This document shows, in pieces, positions 17,346-25,500 of a stretch of 44,448 bases of DNA (its first letter is position 1; each line of letters opens with the position of its first letter). The translations under genes were made by a program, and so were the position numbers. The DNA is taken from the NCBI GenBank assembly GCA_013820875.1, contig JACDHS010000028.1:1-44448 (forward strand), written 5' to 3'. The DNA is from Verrucomicrobiota bacterium. GTDB taxonomy: Bacteria; Verrucomicrobiota; Verrucomicrobiia; Limisphaerales; JACDHS01. Below the pieces are notes generated by a model. It did no database searches and was not told the origin of the DNA. It saw only the letters and a list, made by a program, of their open reading frames with translations.

Positions 17346-18197
17346 TTACTCCACAAATTCCAGTTCCTGCCGGTGGGGAATCAATCCCCGTTCAAAGGCT
17401 TTTCCCAGGAATCGGCGGATGGATTCCCGCCCTTTGTCGCCGTAATCCAGTGTCCAATGGTTCACATACATCCCGACAAATTGATCCGCCAGCTCGTGTC
17501 CCATGTCGCGGGCATACTGCAAGGCATGTGCCACAGCTTCATCTCGATGATCTAAACTGTATTGAATACTCTCGGTTAAAATCTTCGAAATTGTTTGGCG
17601 CACGTCTGGCGCGAATTTTTTGTGAATCACATTGCCGCCCAGAGGCAGGGGAAGCCCTTCGTTCTCGCGTCCCCACCAGACCCCGAAATCTTCACAAACC
17701 ACTAATCCTTCATTTTTGTAGGTGAGTTGGCCTTCGTGGATAATCAACCCGACATCCGCATCGCCTTTTCGCACAGTTGCAAAAATCTCGTCAAACGGAA
17801 CCACCATGAACTTGAACTGCTGCGCGTCCATTCCCAGCCAGAGTTGCAGGGCAAGGAACGCACTGGTCATCGTGCCAGGGACGGCGATCGTTTTTAACGC
17901 GATCTCATCTTTTGTGAACGGCTCTTTGGCGACCAGCATTGGTCCATAGCCATCTCCCATGCTCGCGCCGCTCGGCAGCAGCGCATATTTATCACTCACA
18001 TAAGCGTAGGCATGGATGCTGATGGCGGAAATGTCCAACTCGCCGCGAGTGGCCCGGACGTTCAAGGTTTGAATATCCTGGAGGATATGTTCGAACTCAA
18101 AGCCATTGGTCGGAATGAGTCCTTTCGCGAGGGCATAGAACATAAAGGCATCATCCGGGTCCGGCGAATGTCCAAGGGTCAACTTCGTTTTCTCCAT
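17346..18197 (-). CDS. mqnD: 1,4-dihydroxy-6-naphthoate synthase
   Basis: Cleaves cyclic dehypoxanthinyl futalosine to 1,4-dihydroxy-6-naphthoate, the step after MqnC in menaquinone synthesis. The 283-residue product is the usual length. Signatures: LGHSPDPDDAFMFYAL at the N-terminus (substrate-binding loop), DIQTLN, ISIHAYAYV, and GLIIHEGQLTY with the conserved His near 154. The fold is periplasmic-binding-protein type II. The LamG gene follows after one base. With mqnC at 6484 this shows the organism uses the futalosine pathway. Confidence 0.96.
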   Translation of the reverse strand: MEKTKLTLGHSPDPDDAFMFYALAKGLIPTNGFEFEHILQDIQTLNVRATRGELDISAISIHAYAYVSDKYALLPSGASMGDGYGPMLVAKEPFTKDEIALKTIAVPGTMTSAFLALQLWLGMDAQQFKFMVVPFDEIFATVRKGDADVGLIIHEGQLTYKNEGLVVCEDFGVWWGRENEGLPLPLGGNVIHKKFAPDVRQTISKILTESIQYSLDHRDEAVAHALQYARDMGHELADQFVGMYVNHWTLDYGDKGRESIRRFLGKAFERGLIPHRQELEFVE

Positions 18198-18293
18198 GAG
18201 GGCACAAGGGAAGCCTCGAACGGCAAAATTGTCACGGCTGAAAATGATTTGATAAGCAGTGGGAATTTCCTCCCGGCCCGGACCCAGGAGAAC

Positions 18294-19205
18294 TCACGTC
18301 CGCACCATTACAACCGCACTCCGCACACTTTCCCCACCATTATTCAGCGCAGAGATGGTGACCTCCACCTCCGCATTCGCTGGCAACTCTTCAAACATGA
18401 AATCCGTATCCGCAGGCGTGCCCACCACTCTCGGTTCTTCATCCACTCCCACCACTTTGATGCTTACCCGGTAATACTCTGCTCCCGGTGCTTTATCCCA
18501 CTGCACCGCCACCGCATTCTCCGCAACCGAAACCACCGTGACATTCGTCGGCGCATCCGGACGCACCTTTGCGCCCGGCTTGTTGAAACCAAACGCTGCC
18601 CAACGCTCATCCAGCGGGGTGAGTCGAACACTCAATTCCTTAATCAATGCCCGCAACTGCTTGCGAACCTGGGCCGCCCGGAGATCGCGTGCCGTCATCG
18701 CTAGTTCCCAGATCGTCTTCTGGCGATTCACCGCATTGCGCGCGGCGATTAACTCGTTGTGGACCGTGGCGGCGCGTGCTGCGGTTGCCTGCAGCGGCGT
18801 GTTTTCATGCTCGGGATGCGCCGTGAGATAAGCTTTCAACGACAATAATCCCGCCGACAGCTTGTCTTCATTGCGCGGCACGCTCAGAGAATGGACAAAC
18901 CCGGTTTCATCCCAGGCGGAGGAATATTGTTTGCCCAAATGCGGTTTCAAGACATCGCGCGCCACGTACATATAATCGCGCCCAGTCGCCTTGGCGGTCC
19001 TGAACGCCTTCAGTCGTAACAACAGCTCCGCTTTGGCTTGTTTGGTGGCTGTTTCACCTGCAATCAGACCGGAAAGACTGGTGTTCATCGCGTCCGACGT
19101 CACCAGGCTCAGGGTGAGTGGACCCGCATAAAGTTCTACCCCGGCAATCGCTGCCGAGAATTGCGCCACCACCGTCCCATAGCTCTTTTGAATATCATTT
19201 TTCAT
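18294..19205 (-). CDS. Helical protein with C-terminal fibronectin type III domain
   Basis: A 303-residue protein from ATG 19205 (the frame is open 16 codons upstream). Residues 1-215 are mostly helical with many Ala and Arg and no recognised family. Residues 218-303 are an FN3 domain: PDAPTNVTVVSV, then AVAVQWDKAPGAEYYRVSI and a closing NNGGESVRS. There is no signal peptide, so it may be cytoplasmic or leave by another route. It is 96 bases upstream of mqnD on the same strand. The function is unknown; FN3 domains usually mediate protein or carbohydrate contacts. Confidence 0.75.
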   Translation of the reverse strand: MKNDIQKSYGTVVAQFSAAIAGVELYAGPLTLSLVTSDAMNTSLSGLIAGETATKQAKAELLLRLKAFRTAKATGRDYMYVARDVLKPHLGKQYSSAWDETGFVHSLSVPRNEDKLSAGLLSLKAYLTAHPEHENTPLQATAARAATVHNELIAARNAVNRQKTIWELAMTARDLRAAQVRKQLRALIKELSVRLTPLDERWAAFGFNKPGAKVRPDAPTNVTVVSVAENAVAVQWDKAPGAEYYRVSIKVVGVDEEPRVVGTPADTDFMFEELPANAEVEVTISALNNGGESVRSAVVMVRT

Positions 19206-19284
19206 CAGTATTGACTCACTTTCTGTTGTCAGAACCGTTCCCGTCCCGAACAAAGCATGTTATGCCACAAAGGGACCATTCAAT

Positions 19285-19320
19285 GTACTGGCAAAATTTG
19301 TCCCCAAATTTTGCCAGTAC
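19285..19320. repeat. Perfect 16-bp inverted repeat, 4-base loop
   Basis: GTACTGGCAAAATTTG (19285-19300) is exactly complementary to CAAATTTTGCCAGTAC (19305-19320), with TCCC between. Neither strand carries a T run after the stem, so it is not a standard terminator. It lies 79 bp upstream of the FN3 start. It could be an operator, a REP-like or transposon-end remnant, or a structured RNA element. Confidence 0.95.
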
Positions 19321-19400
19321 TCCGGCCCCCTGATTCTATTGATGATTCTGCATGAAAGTTTTTTTTATCTTGACGTTGGGAGAGGAAGACAGTGAAGCAC

Positions 19401-19674
19401 CCTCCGACGTCGGAAGGCCACTCGGTCGGACCCGCAGACACACCCTCCGACGTCGGAAGGCCACTCGGTCGGACCGACAGACACACATTCCGACGTCGGA
19501 AGGCCACTCGGTCGGACCGACAGACACACCTTCCAACGTCGGAAGGTCACTCGGTCGAACCAACAGATACACCTTCCAACGTCGGAAGACCACTCGGTCA
19601 AACCTGCAGACACACCTTCCAACGTCAGAAGGCCACTCGGTTGAACCGACGGATACACCTTCCGACGTTGAAGG
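19401..19674. repeat. 43-bp tandem palindromic array, six full units plus a part
   Basis: Units start at 19401, 19444, 19487, 19530, 19573, 19616 and 19659, an exact 43-bp period. Each early unit holds the 12-bp palindrome TCCGACGTCGGA and the inverted pair CGGTC/GACCG. Units 1-3 are nearly identical and later ones accumulate C-to-T and G-to-A type changes. There are no unique spacers, so it is not CRISPR. The period is not a multiple of three, so it does not encode a repeat protein. Confidence 0.95.
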
Positions 19675-19679
19675 GGGGG

Positions 19680-19696
19680 CGGGACAGCCTGTCCCG
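19680..19696. repeat. Short perfect hairpin after the 43-bp array
   Basis: CGGGACAG (19680-19687) and CTGTCCCG (19689-19696) form a perfect inverted repeat with one central base. It has the same style as the hairpin pair at 44292-44333, and the flanking ACTTC is shared with that site, suggesting one interspersed hairpin family. Confidence 0.7.
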
Positions 19697-19815
19697 ACTT
19701 CTATCTGACGCGGAATTGCTGGTCGGAGAGGGGTAGGGGAGAAACGACAAATGCGACTCTGGCTTCTCCTTTCTTTCCTGTTGCGCCCAAGAGATCACAA
19801 AATACACTCCTCTCC

Positions 19816-20763
19816 ATGAGCTTGTCTCCCCTCACAATCAAAAATCCAAACGATCCCACAGGCAAGTGGCACTCAATTTATCAATGGGTGTTCGAGATGT
19901 TGATGTATGTCACCGCTAACGGTCAGGACGAACCAACGCCACCGTTCGGAAAGACTCCCACACCATCTGAAAACGAGGCCTGTGATGCATGGCTGCGTAA
20001 AGTCGTTTTTATACGGGAGGTTGATGAACGACACGTGCCGGAACGATCACACTTGAGTTGGCTCTTCGCTCGTCTCCTTGTCGCGCGGGAATACGTGGAT
20101 GATCAGATTAGAGGCTTCGCCGCTCCTCCTCCGGGGCAAAGCGGGAACGACACCATGTTGCATCTACTGGTCGATCGATGGCATGAAGAACTCCACAAGC
20201 TCTGGTCGGACTTCGCTTATGATGGCAAGAATGTCCGCTTCCGCGATCGCACGGTTATGGTTCGTCCGAACAAAACGCATTGGTTGACCGGAGAAGATCC
20301 AGGGAATACGGATGACACAGCAGTCACTTGGAAGAACCTGCACAACTTTGCAGAAATGTTGGCTGCGGCAATGTGCCAACGGGTGGAGATGAAGCTGCCT
20401 TTCGGTGAAATGCCCACCCCGAAAATGGATGCACGTTGCGACAATTGGTTCAAAAAGTTTTTCAGTTCCGAAAATGCCCGGAATTCTGTGGAAAGCTCGC
20501 CGCTGGACCTTGCCCCATGGTTGGCCGCACGACTGGTGGTTGCCACCGGGATTGCATTTGGAAATATGGAAATGAACCCAAACCCGCCCACAGAAAAAGC
20601 ATTGTGGATCTGCCTGCGCAACATCGTCATCACTCGATGGAACCAATCCGCTAAACAACTTTGGAAGGGCATGTACATGAAGGAAGATGGCAAAATCGGT
20701 TTCCGCGGAGATCCAACAGTTGATCACCTCCAATCCAAAAGCATCTTCTTTTCCATGAACTGA
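19816..20763 (+). CDS. Unrecognised Trp-rich family protein, tandem paralog A (two-module)
   Basis: A 315-residue protein of a family I do not recognise, with no signal peptide or membrane helix, so probably cytoplasmic. It is an internal duplication: module 1 has CDAW (56-59), WLFAR (82-86), RW (121-122) and LW (129-130); module 2 has CDNW (208-211), WLAAR (235-239), RW (274-275) and LW (282-283). Each module starts with PFGxxPTP. The C-terminus DHLQSKSIFFSMN is almost identical to that of paralog C. It is predicted to be largely helical. It opens a three-gene cluster with gaps of 20 and 17 bases. No catalytic motif is evident. Confidence 0.85.
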   Translation: MSLSPLTIKNPNDPTGKWHSIYQWVFEMLMYVTANGQDEPTPPFGKTPTPSENEACDAWLRKVVFIREVDERHVPERSHLSWLFARLLVAREYVDDQIRGFAAPPPGQSGNDTMLHLLVDRWHEELHKLWSDFAYDGKNVRFRDRTVMVRPNKTHWLTGEDPGNTDDTAVTWKNLHNFAEMLAAAMCQRVEMKLPFGEMPTPKMDARCDNWFKKFFSSENARNSVESSPLDLAPWLAARLVVATGIAFGNMEMNPNPPTEKALWICLRNIVITRWNQSAKQLWKGMYMKEDGKIGFRGDPTVDHLQSKSIFFSMN

Positions 20764-20783
20764 TCTATACATTCATAAACCAC

Positions 20784-21329
20784 ATGATCAATCGTTTCCC
20801 CGGCAACCAATGGAAGAGCGGAGTCTATGGCCCTGATGAACCCATCGAATCCCTTAAAATAGAAAAAATTGAGCCCTGCAGTGCGGCCCATTTCGGATCC
20901 AAGTTTCCAGACACAGGCCTTTTCAAGCAATTTGCGATGGGACCATGGCACGAACTGCGCAGGCACATGTTGCTGTTCGCCGGTCATGTCATGCCGGCGA
21001 ACGGGAAGGAAGTTTCACCACGACGCGATCCCGGAGCAGAAATCGAAAAGCGATGTGATCAATGGATCGTCCTCTTCTTGATGGCCGTTGATGAAGGCGA
21101 GGTGCTCATGCCGCCACCAAAAGATCTTCGCAAATGGCTTTATGCCCGGGCATTGATGGCACTCTCATTGATTGATTATGAGATTCGCACCCAGGAAAAA
21201 CGAGAGGAACCCGACATGAAGAACAATTTCAAAAGCGAGATTGGATCACGTTTGGTCATCTTTTGGCAGGAAATGGGCAAGCAACGCTGGCTGGAGACCG
21301 ACCCGGACAAAAGTTCCACAGCAGAGTAG
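20784..21329 (+). CDS. Unrecognised Trp-rich family protein, tandem paralog B (single-module)
   Basis: A 181-residue relative with one copy of the module: CDQW (91-94), WLYAR (118-122), then FW and RW near 160-170. The first 50 residues are unlike the larger paralogs, and the two-module C-terminus is missing. It sits between the two 315-residue genes, 20 bases after A and 17 before C, so all three are probably one transcript. It may be a shortened duplicate that kept a function, or a decaying copy; the intact frame favours the former. Confidence 0.75.
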   Translation: MINRFPGNQWKSGVYGPDEPIESLKIEKIEPCSAAHFGSKFPDTGLFKQFAMGPWHELRRHMLLFAGHVMPANGKEVSPRRDPGAEIEKRCDQWIVLFLMAVDEGEVLMPPPKDLRKWLYARALMALSLIDYEIRTQEKREEPDMKNNFKSEIGSRLVIFWQEMGKQRWLETDPDKSSTAE

Positions 21330-21346
21330 AAATCCAATTCAACGTC

Positions 21347-22294
21347 ATGAATCGATTCTCCCGAACAACAAAGAACCCGAACGATCCCGAAGGAAGGTGG
21401 AATCACGTCCAAAGCTGGGTTTTCACCCTCCTCATGATTGTCACACAGAATGGGATCAACGAGCCCACGCCACCACTGGGCAAAACTCCATCCCACGAAG
21501 TCGATGCAGAGTGCGATGAATGGGTTCGCAACCTGGTAAAGCAGGATACAGTCGGACTGAAGAACATCCCCAGCCCGAAGTTGGCTCCATGGCTTTGGGC
21601 CAGACTGCTGGTGGTTCAGGAATACATTAAAGATTTGATCGAAAGCCAAGCTCTTGCGCCCAACCATCCAGGAGGAGTGCAACCTGCCTTGGAAGATATT
21701 CTCGTGAAACAGTGGCACGAGCACCTCCACAAACTTTGGTCCCAGTTCAGTTACGAGGACTCAATGTTAAATTTCGGTTCACGCATGGTGCTTTTTCGGC
21801 CAGGTCGTGATCACTGGACAATTGCCCGGAATACCGATGAAGACATGATGGCTGTGACTTGGAAGAACGTGCATTTCATCGCTGACTTGTTGGCAGTGGC
21901 GCTAAGCCAGAGAGCAAAGTTGAAACTTCCGTTTGGTCAATTGCCCACGCCGGAAATCGATGCCCGTTGTGATAAATGGTTGAAGAGGTTTTTCCCGTGC
22001 AAGGATCCTGAGAAGATGGTGGACACCTGCCCGATGGCATTGGCGCCATGGCTGGCGGCACGAATGCTCACAGCCACCGGGGTTGCATTTGGAAACCTTG
22101 AATACAACCCGAATCCACCACCTCACCTATCTGTCTACTGCGTTTTGGAAGATCTCGTGATCCCCCGATGGAACTTCACTATGAAACAGTTGTGGCTGGG
22201 CGTTTACATGAAGAAAGACGGCAAAATCGGATATCGCGGAGATCAAACGATGGATCATCTTCAATCCAAAGGCATCTTCTTCTCCATGAATTAA
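21347..22294 (+). CDS. Unrecognised Trp-rich family protein, tandem paralog C (two-module)
   Basis: A 315-residue protein, exactly as long as paralog A and alignable to it end to end: both begin with a KNPNDPxG[KR]W block and end DHLQSK[SG]IFFSMN. Module 1 has CDEW (56-59) and WLWAR (82-86); module 2 has CDKW near 208 and WLAAR near 235. The ATG at 21347 is preferred over upstream codons because it reproduces the length and N-terminus of paralog A. It is the last gene of the trio; a broken XRE regulator faces it. Confidence 0.85.
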   Translation: MNRFSRTTKNPNDPEGRWNHVQSWVFTLLMIVTQNGINEPTPPLGKTPSHEVDAECDEWVRNLVKQDTVGLKNIPSPKLAPWLWARLLVVQEYIKDLIESQALAPNHPGGVQPALEDILVKQWHEHLHKLWSQFSYEDSMLNFGSRMVLFRPGRDHWTIARNTDEDMMAVTWKNVHFIADLLAVALSQRAKLKLPFGQLPTPEIDARCDKWLKRFFPCKDPEKMVDTCPMALAPWLAARMLTATGVAFGNLEYNPNPPPHLSVYCVLEDLVIPRWNFTMKQLWLGVYMKKDGKIGYRGDQTMDHLQSKGIFFSMN

Positions 22295-22298
22295 GAGA

Positions 22299-22451
22299 TT
22301 ACGCAACCTCCAGCAATACCTCTGGATGCTTTGCCGCAATCTTCAGGAGAACCTTTGCTGGCCCAGTCGGTTTGCGGCGGCCTTGTTCCCAGTTTTGCAA
22401 CGTATCCATGCTGATCCCCAGGATGTCAGCAAACTTCGACTGAGAAAGTTC
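22299..22451 (-). pseudogene. Truncated XRE-family (HigA-like) helix-turn-helix regulator
   Basis: Reading leftward from 22451, about 50 codons encode the C-terminal part of an XRE domain: LSQSKFADILGISMDTLQNW, then EQGRRKPTGPAKVLLKIA, ending at the stop at 22299-22301. This matches HigA-type antitoxins. The codon just upstream is TAG (22452-22454) and no start exists, so the 5' half is missing. The break coincides with the repeat remnant at 22457. The intact form was probably the antitoxin of a toxin-antitoxin pair; no toxin is left nearby. Confidence 0.8.
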
Positions 22452-22456
22452 CTACG

Positions 22457-22495
22457 AACCGCTCTGCGGTCGCGCCGCGCTCCGTCTGCCAGCAC
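22457..22495. repeat. Half copy of a GC-rich interspersed repeat
   Basis: The stretch CCGCTCTGCGG through CTGCCAGCAC resembles one arm of the inverted element at 39422-39547 (shared CTCTGCCAGC core, CGCCGC and CCGC ends). It abuts the break in the XRE gene. The match is by eye and includes gaps, so membership in one family is probable, not proven. Confidence 0.45.
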
Positions 22496-22582
22496 CCACT
22501 TTTAATCGCCCCCCCCCGCAGCGACCGTCGTGAATTGGTGGAAGACATTTTCTTTCCGTGTGACTAAATTTGCGGCATACGC

Positions 22583-25500
22583 ATGCCCCAAACGGCAGAG
22601 AATCAACAAGAAAGGCTTGATGGCCTCCTGCAACATGCATTGCTTTTGGATCTGGAAGTTTCTCATCAAGGGAAAATCTTTAAGATTGGAGCAGTGCTGG
22701 GAAATGCGACGTTGCCGCGCTCCGGTCAATCCAGCGCAACACTGCATGAGTTGTCTGTCATGGGCCAGTCCGCGAACTGCGTTCTTGGACATAATTTGGT
22801 TTCGCACGATTTAACAATCCTGCGTGAAACTGCTGCCAATCATCCGCTGCTAAAATTGCCAGTCATCGACACACTGCTCTTGTCGCCAATAGCGTTTCCT
22901 GAAAATCCTTATCATCGGCTCATCAAAGATTACAAACTGGTTCGCGAAAGCGTTAATGATCCAGTGGCGGACGCTCGGCAGGCCGCTATGGTTTTCCAGG
23001 ATGAATTCCGCTCTTTAAGTGGACTGAGACAAACCGAGCCGCGCCTTTTCGAGTTGCTCCATTTTTTGCTGGCCACACCCGATGAAACGACGCCCTCCAT
23101 ATCCAAAGGAATGGAGCTATTCTTTGGCGCGCTCGGTGGGAGCATTCCGTCCAGAACAAGAGCGCTTGAGCTTTGCCGTGAGTTGTTCGCTGAATGGGCA
23201 TGCAACAATAAGCCAGTGGAGGAATTACTCTTTCAAACCGCCAACTCGCGTTTGTCTCTAGCCTATGCACTGACATGGCTGCGTGTTGCAGGAACCAATT
23301 CTGTGCTCCCACCCTGGGTGCGTTTGCAACACCCATTAACAGGCAAGTTGATCCAGTGGTTGCGGGAGTCTCCGTGCGATTCACCCGCTTGTTCATACTG
23401 CCGCAAAGTGTATGACGCTCGGGAACAGTTAAGCCGATTTTTCAATTGGACCGAGTTCCGAGCTCTTCCGAAGAGCCCAGGCGGCGGCAGTCTGCAGCAA
23501 GAGATTGTTGAAGCTGGCCTGCGTAACGAATCAATGCTCGCGATTCTTCCCACCGGCGGTGGCAAGTCGATCTGCTTTCAATTGCCCGCGCTGACCCGCA
23601 ATTTTCGTCGTGGTGTCCTCACCCTTGTCATCTCTCCGCTACAAGCATTGATGAAAGACCAGGTGGAAGGATTGATTCGTCGCACCGGCACACCTTTCGC
23701 CGCGGCGCTCTCTGGATTGCTGACCCCGATGGAGCGGGCCGATGTTCTTCAACGCGTACGGATGGGCGACGTCGCTTTGCTTTATATCTCTCCGGAACAG
23801 TTGCGTAACCGTTCTTTTTGCAAAGCGATTGCGCAACGCGAAATCGGCTGCTGGGTTTTCGATGAAGCGCATTGCCTTTCCAAATGGGGTCACGATTTTC
23901 GGCCCGATTATCTTTACGCCGGTCGTTTCATTCGCGAGTTCGCGAGGGAGCAAGGTGTTGAGATTCCGGCCATCGTTGGATTCACTGCGACTGCCAAGCG
24001 CGATGTTAAAGAAGAGATCATTACGTTTTTTCAAACTGAAACCGGGCGTGATCTAAAACTGTTCGAAGGCGGGGTGGAACGAAACAATTTGAAGTTCCAG
24101 GTGCAGTCCATCACCAGGCACGGGAAACTGGAAAGAATTCACGACCTGCTCTCGGATCGGTTGGGCCAGACTTCGGGCGGGTGCGCGATTGTTTTCCGGG
24201 CGACGCGAGATGCCACTGAACAGACCGCCAAATTTCTACAGGAGAAGGAATGGTCTGCCGCAAACTTCCATGCCGGATTAACTCCACCAGAAAAGAAACG
24301 TATTCAGGACGAATTTCTTGCCGGGAACACGAAAGTCATTTGCGCCACAAATGCTTTTGGGATGGGCATAGATAAGGAGAATGTGCGCCTGGTGATTCAC
24401 GCCGATACGCCCGGATCTCTGGAGAATTACCTGCAGGAAGCCGGACGCGCAGGACGCGACGGTCTGTTGGCTGAATGCGTTTTGCTTTACGACGAAGATG
24501 ATTGCGAAAAGCAGTTTCGGCTCGGTTCTTTTTCGGAATTAACCCGCCGCGACATTGCACAGATCCTGCGCAGTTTACGCAAATCGGCGCGTGGAGAAAA
24601 AGAGGAGATCGTTATCACCGCGGGCGAAATCCTGCGCGACGAAGACATTCAAACCAGCCTGGACGCGCAGGATCGCAATGCCGACACCAAGGTGCGTGCT
24701 GCCATCTCCTGGCTGGAGCGCTCTGGCTTCCTGCAACGTGATGAGAATGTCACCAATGTTTTCCAGGCCCGATTGTTGGTGCGGGATTTGCACGAGGCTG
24801 AGGCCAAAATGAATTCCTTGAATCTTTCCCAGAATGAAAAGGCACTTTGGCTCGCCATTTTGCGGGAGTTTATCAATGCCGGAATCCAGGACAGCTTGAC
24901 GGTGGATCAACTCGCGGTTTTGCCGGAGTTCGCTTCCTATGCCAAAGGTGGTCCCAACAGTGGCGCGAAAGTGAACCCCGAGTTTATCAGTGGCAAAATC
25001 CTGAAAATTTTGGGGAGCATGGCGCAAGTCGGGATCATGAAGCGCGACTTGTTGCTGAGCGCGTTCGTGCGTCACAAAGTCGGTGATCACTCTCGCATCC
25101 GCTTCGATCGTGTCGTGCAACTTGACCGCAAGTTGCTCGACCTCCTGATAACGGAAGCTCCCGATCCGGAAGGCTGGCTGCCTCTTTCGCTCCGGTTGAT
25201 CAACCAGCGCCTTTGTGATGAGGGGTTCGCATCTTCGACTGAACTGATTCGCCAACTCCTCAAGAGCCTCACAGAAGATGGACGAGGGTTCGCCGGCACA
25301 CATGGCAGCATTGAAGTCCGTTACATCGCGCAAGACTCCTACCGAGTGCGGGTGCGTCGCAGTTGGTCCGACATCAGTGCCCTGGCGGAAAAACGCAGGC
25401 GAACTGCTTCCGTGGTGTTGGATGTTCTCTTTGCGAAGATACCGCGTGACGCTTCCGCGTCGGCTGAGCTTCTGATTGAATTCTCCTTTGATGAACTGCG

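Larger units (their letters stand above)
19254..19815. other. Repeat-filled gap between divergent genes
   Basis: This 560-base stretch holds no convincing gene. It contains the 16-bp inverted repeat (19285-19320), the 43-bp array (19401-19674) and the hairpin at 19680-19696. Several frames are open through the array because the repeat lacks stops, not because it codes. Promoters for the FN3 gene (leftward) and the paralog cluster (rightward) should lie at its two ends, but none is clear. Confidence 0.6.

Noticed and set aside
19285-19320. Rho-independent terminator
   Set aside because: No T run follows the stem on either strand.
19401-19674. CRISPR array
   Set aside because: The whole 43-bp unit repeats with graded decay; there are no unique spacers and no cas genes nearby.
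22530-22814. 94-residue gene in front of the helicase
   Set aside because: It overlaps the helicase start in another frame and is a shadow of it.
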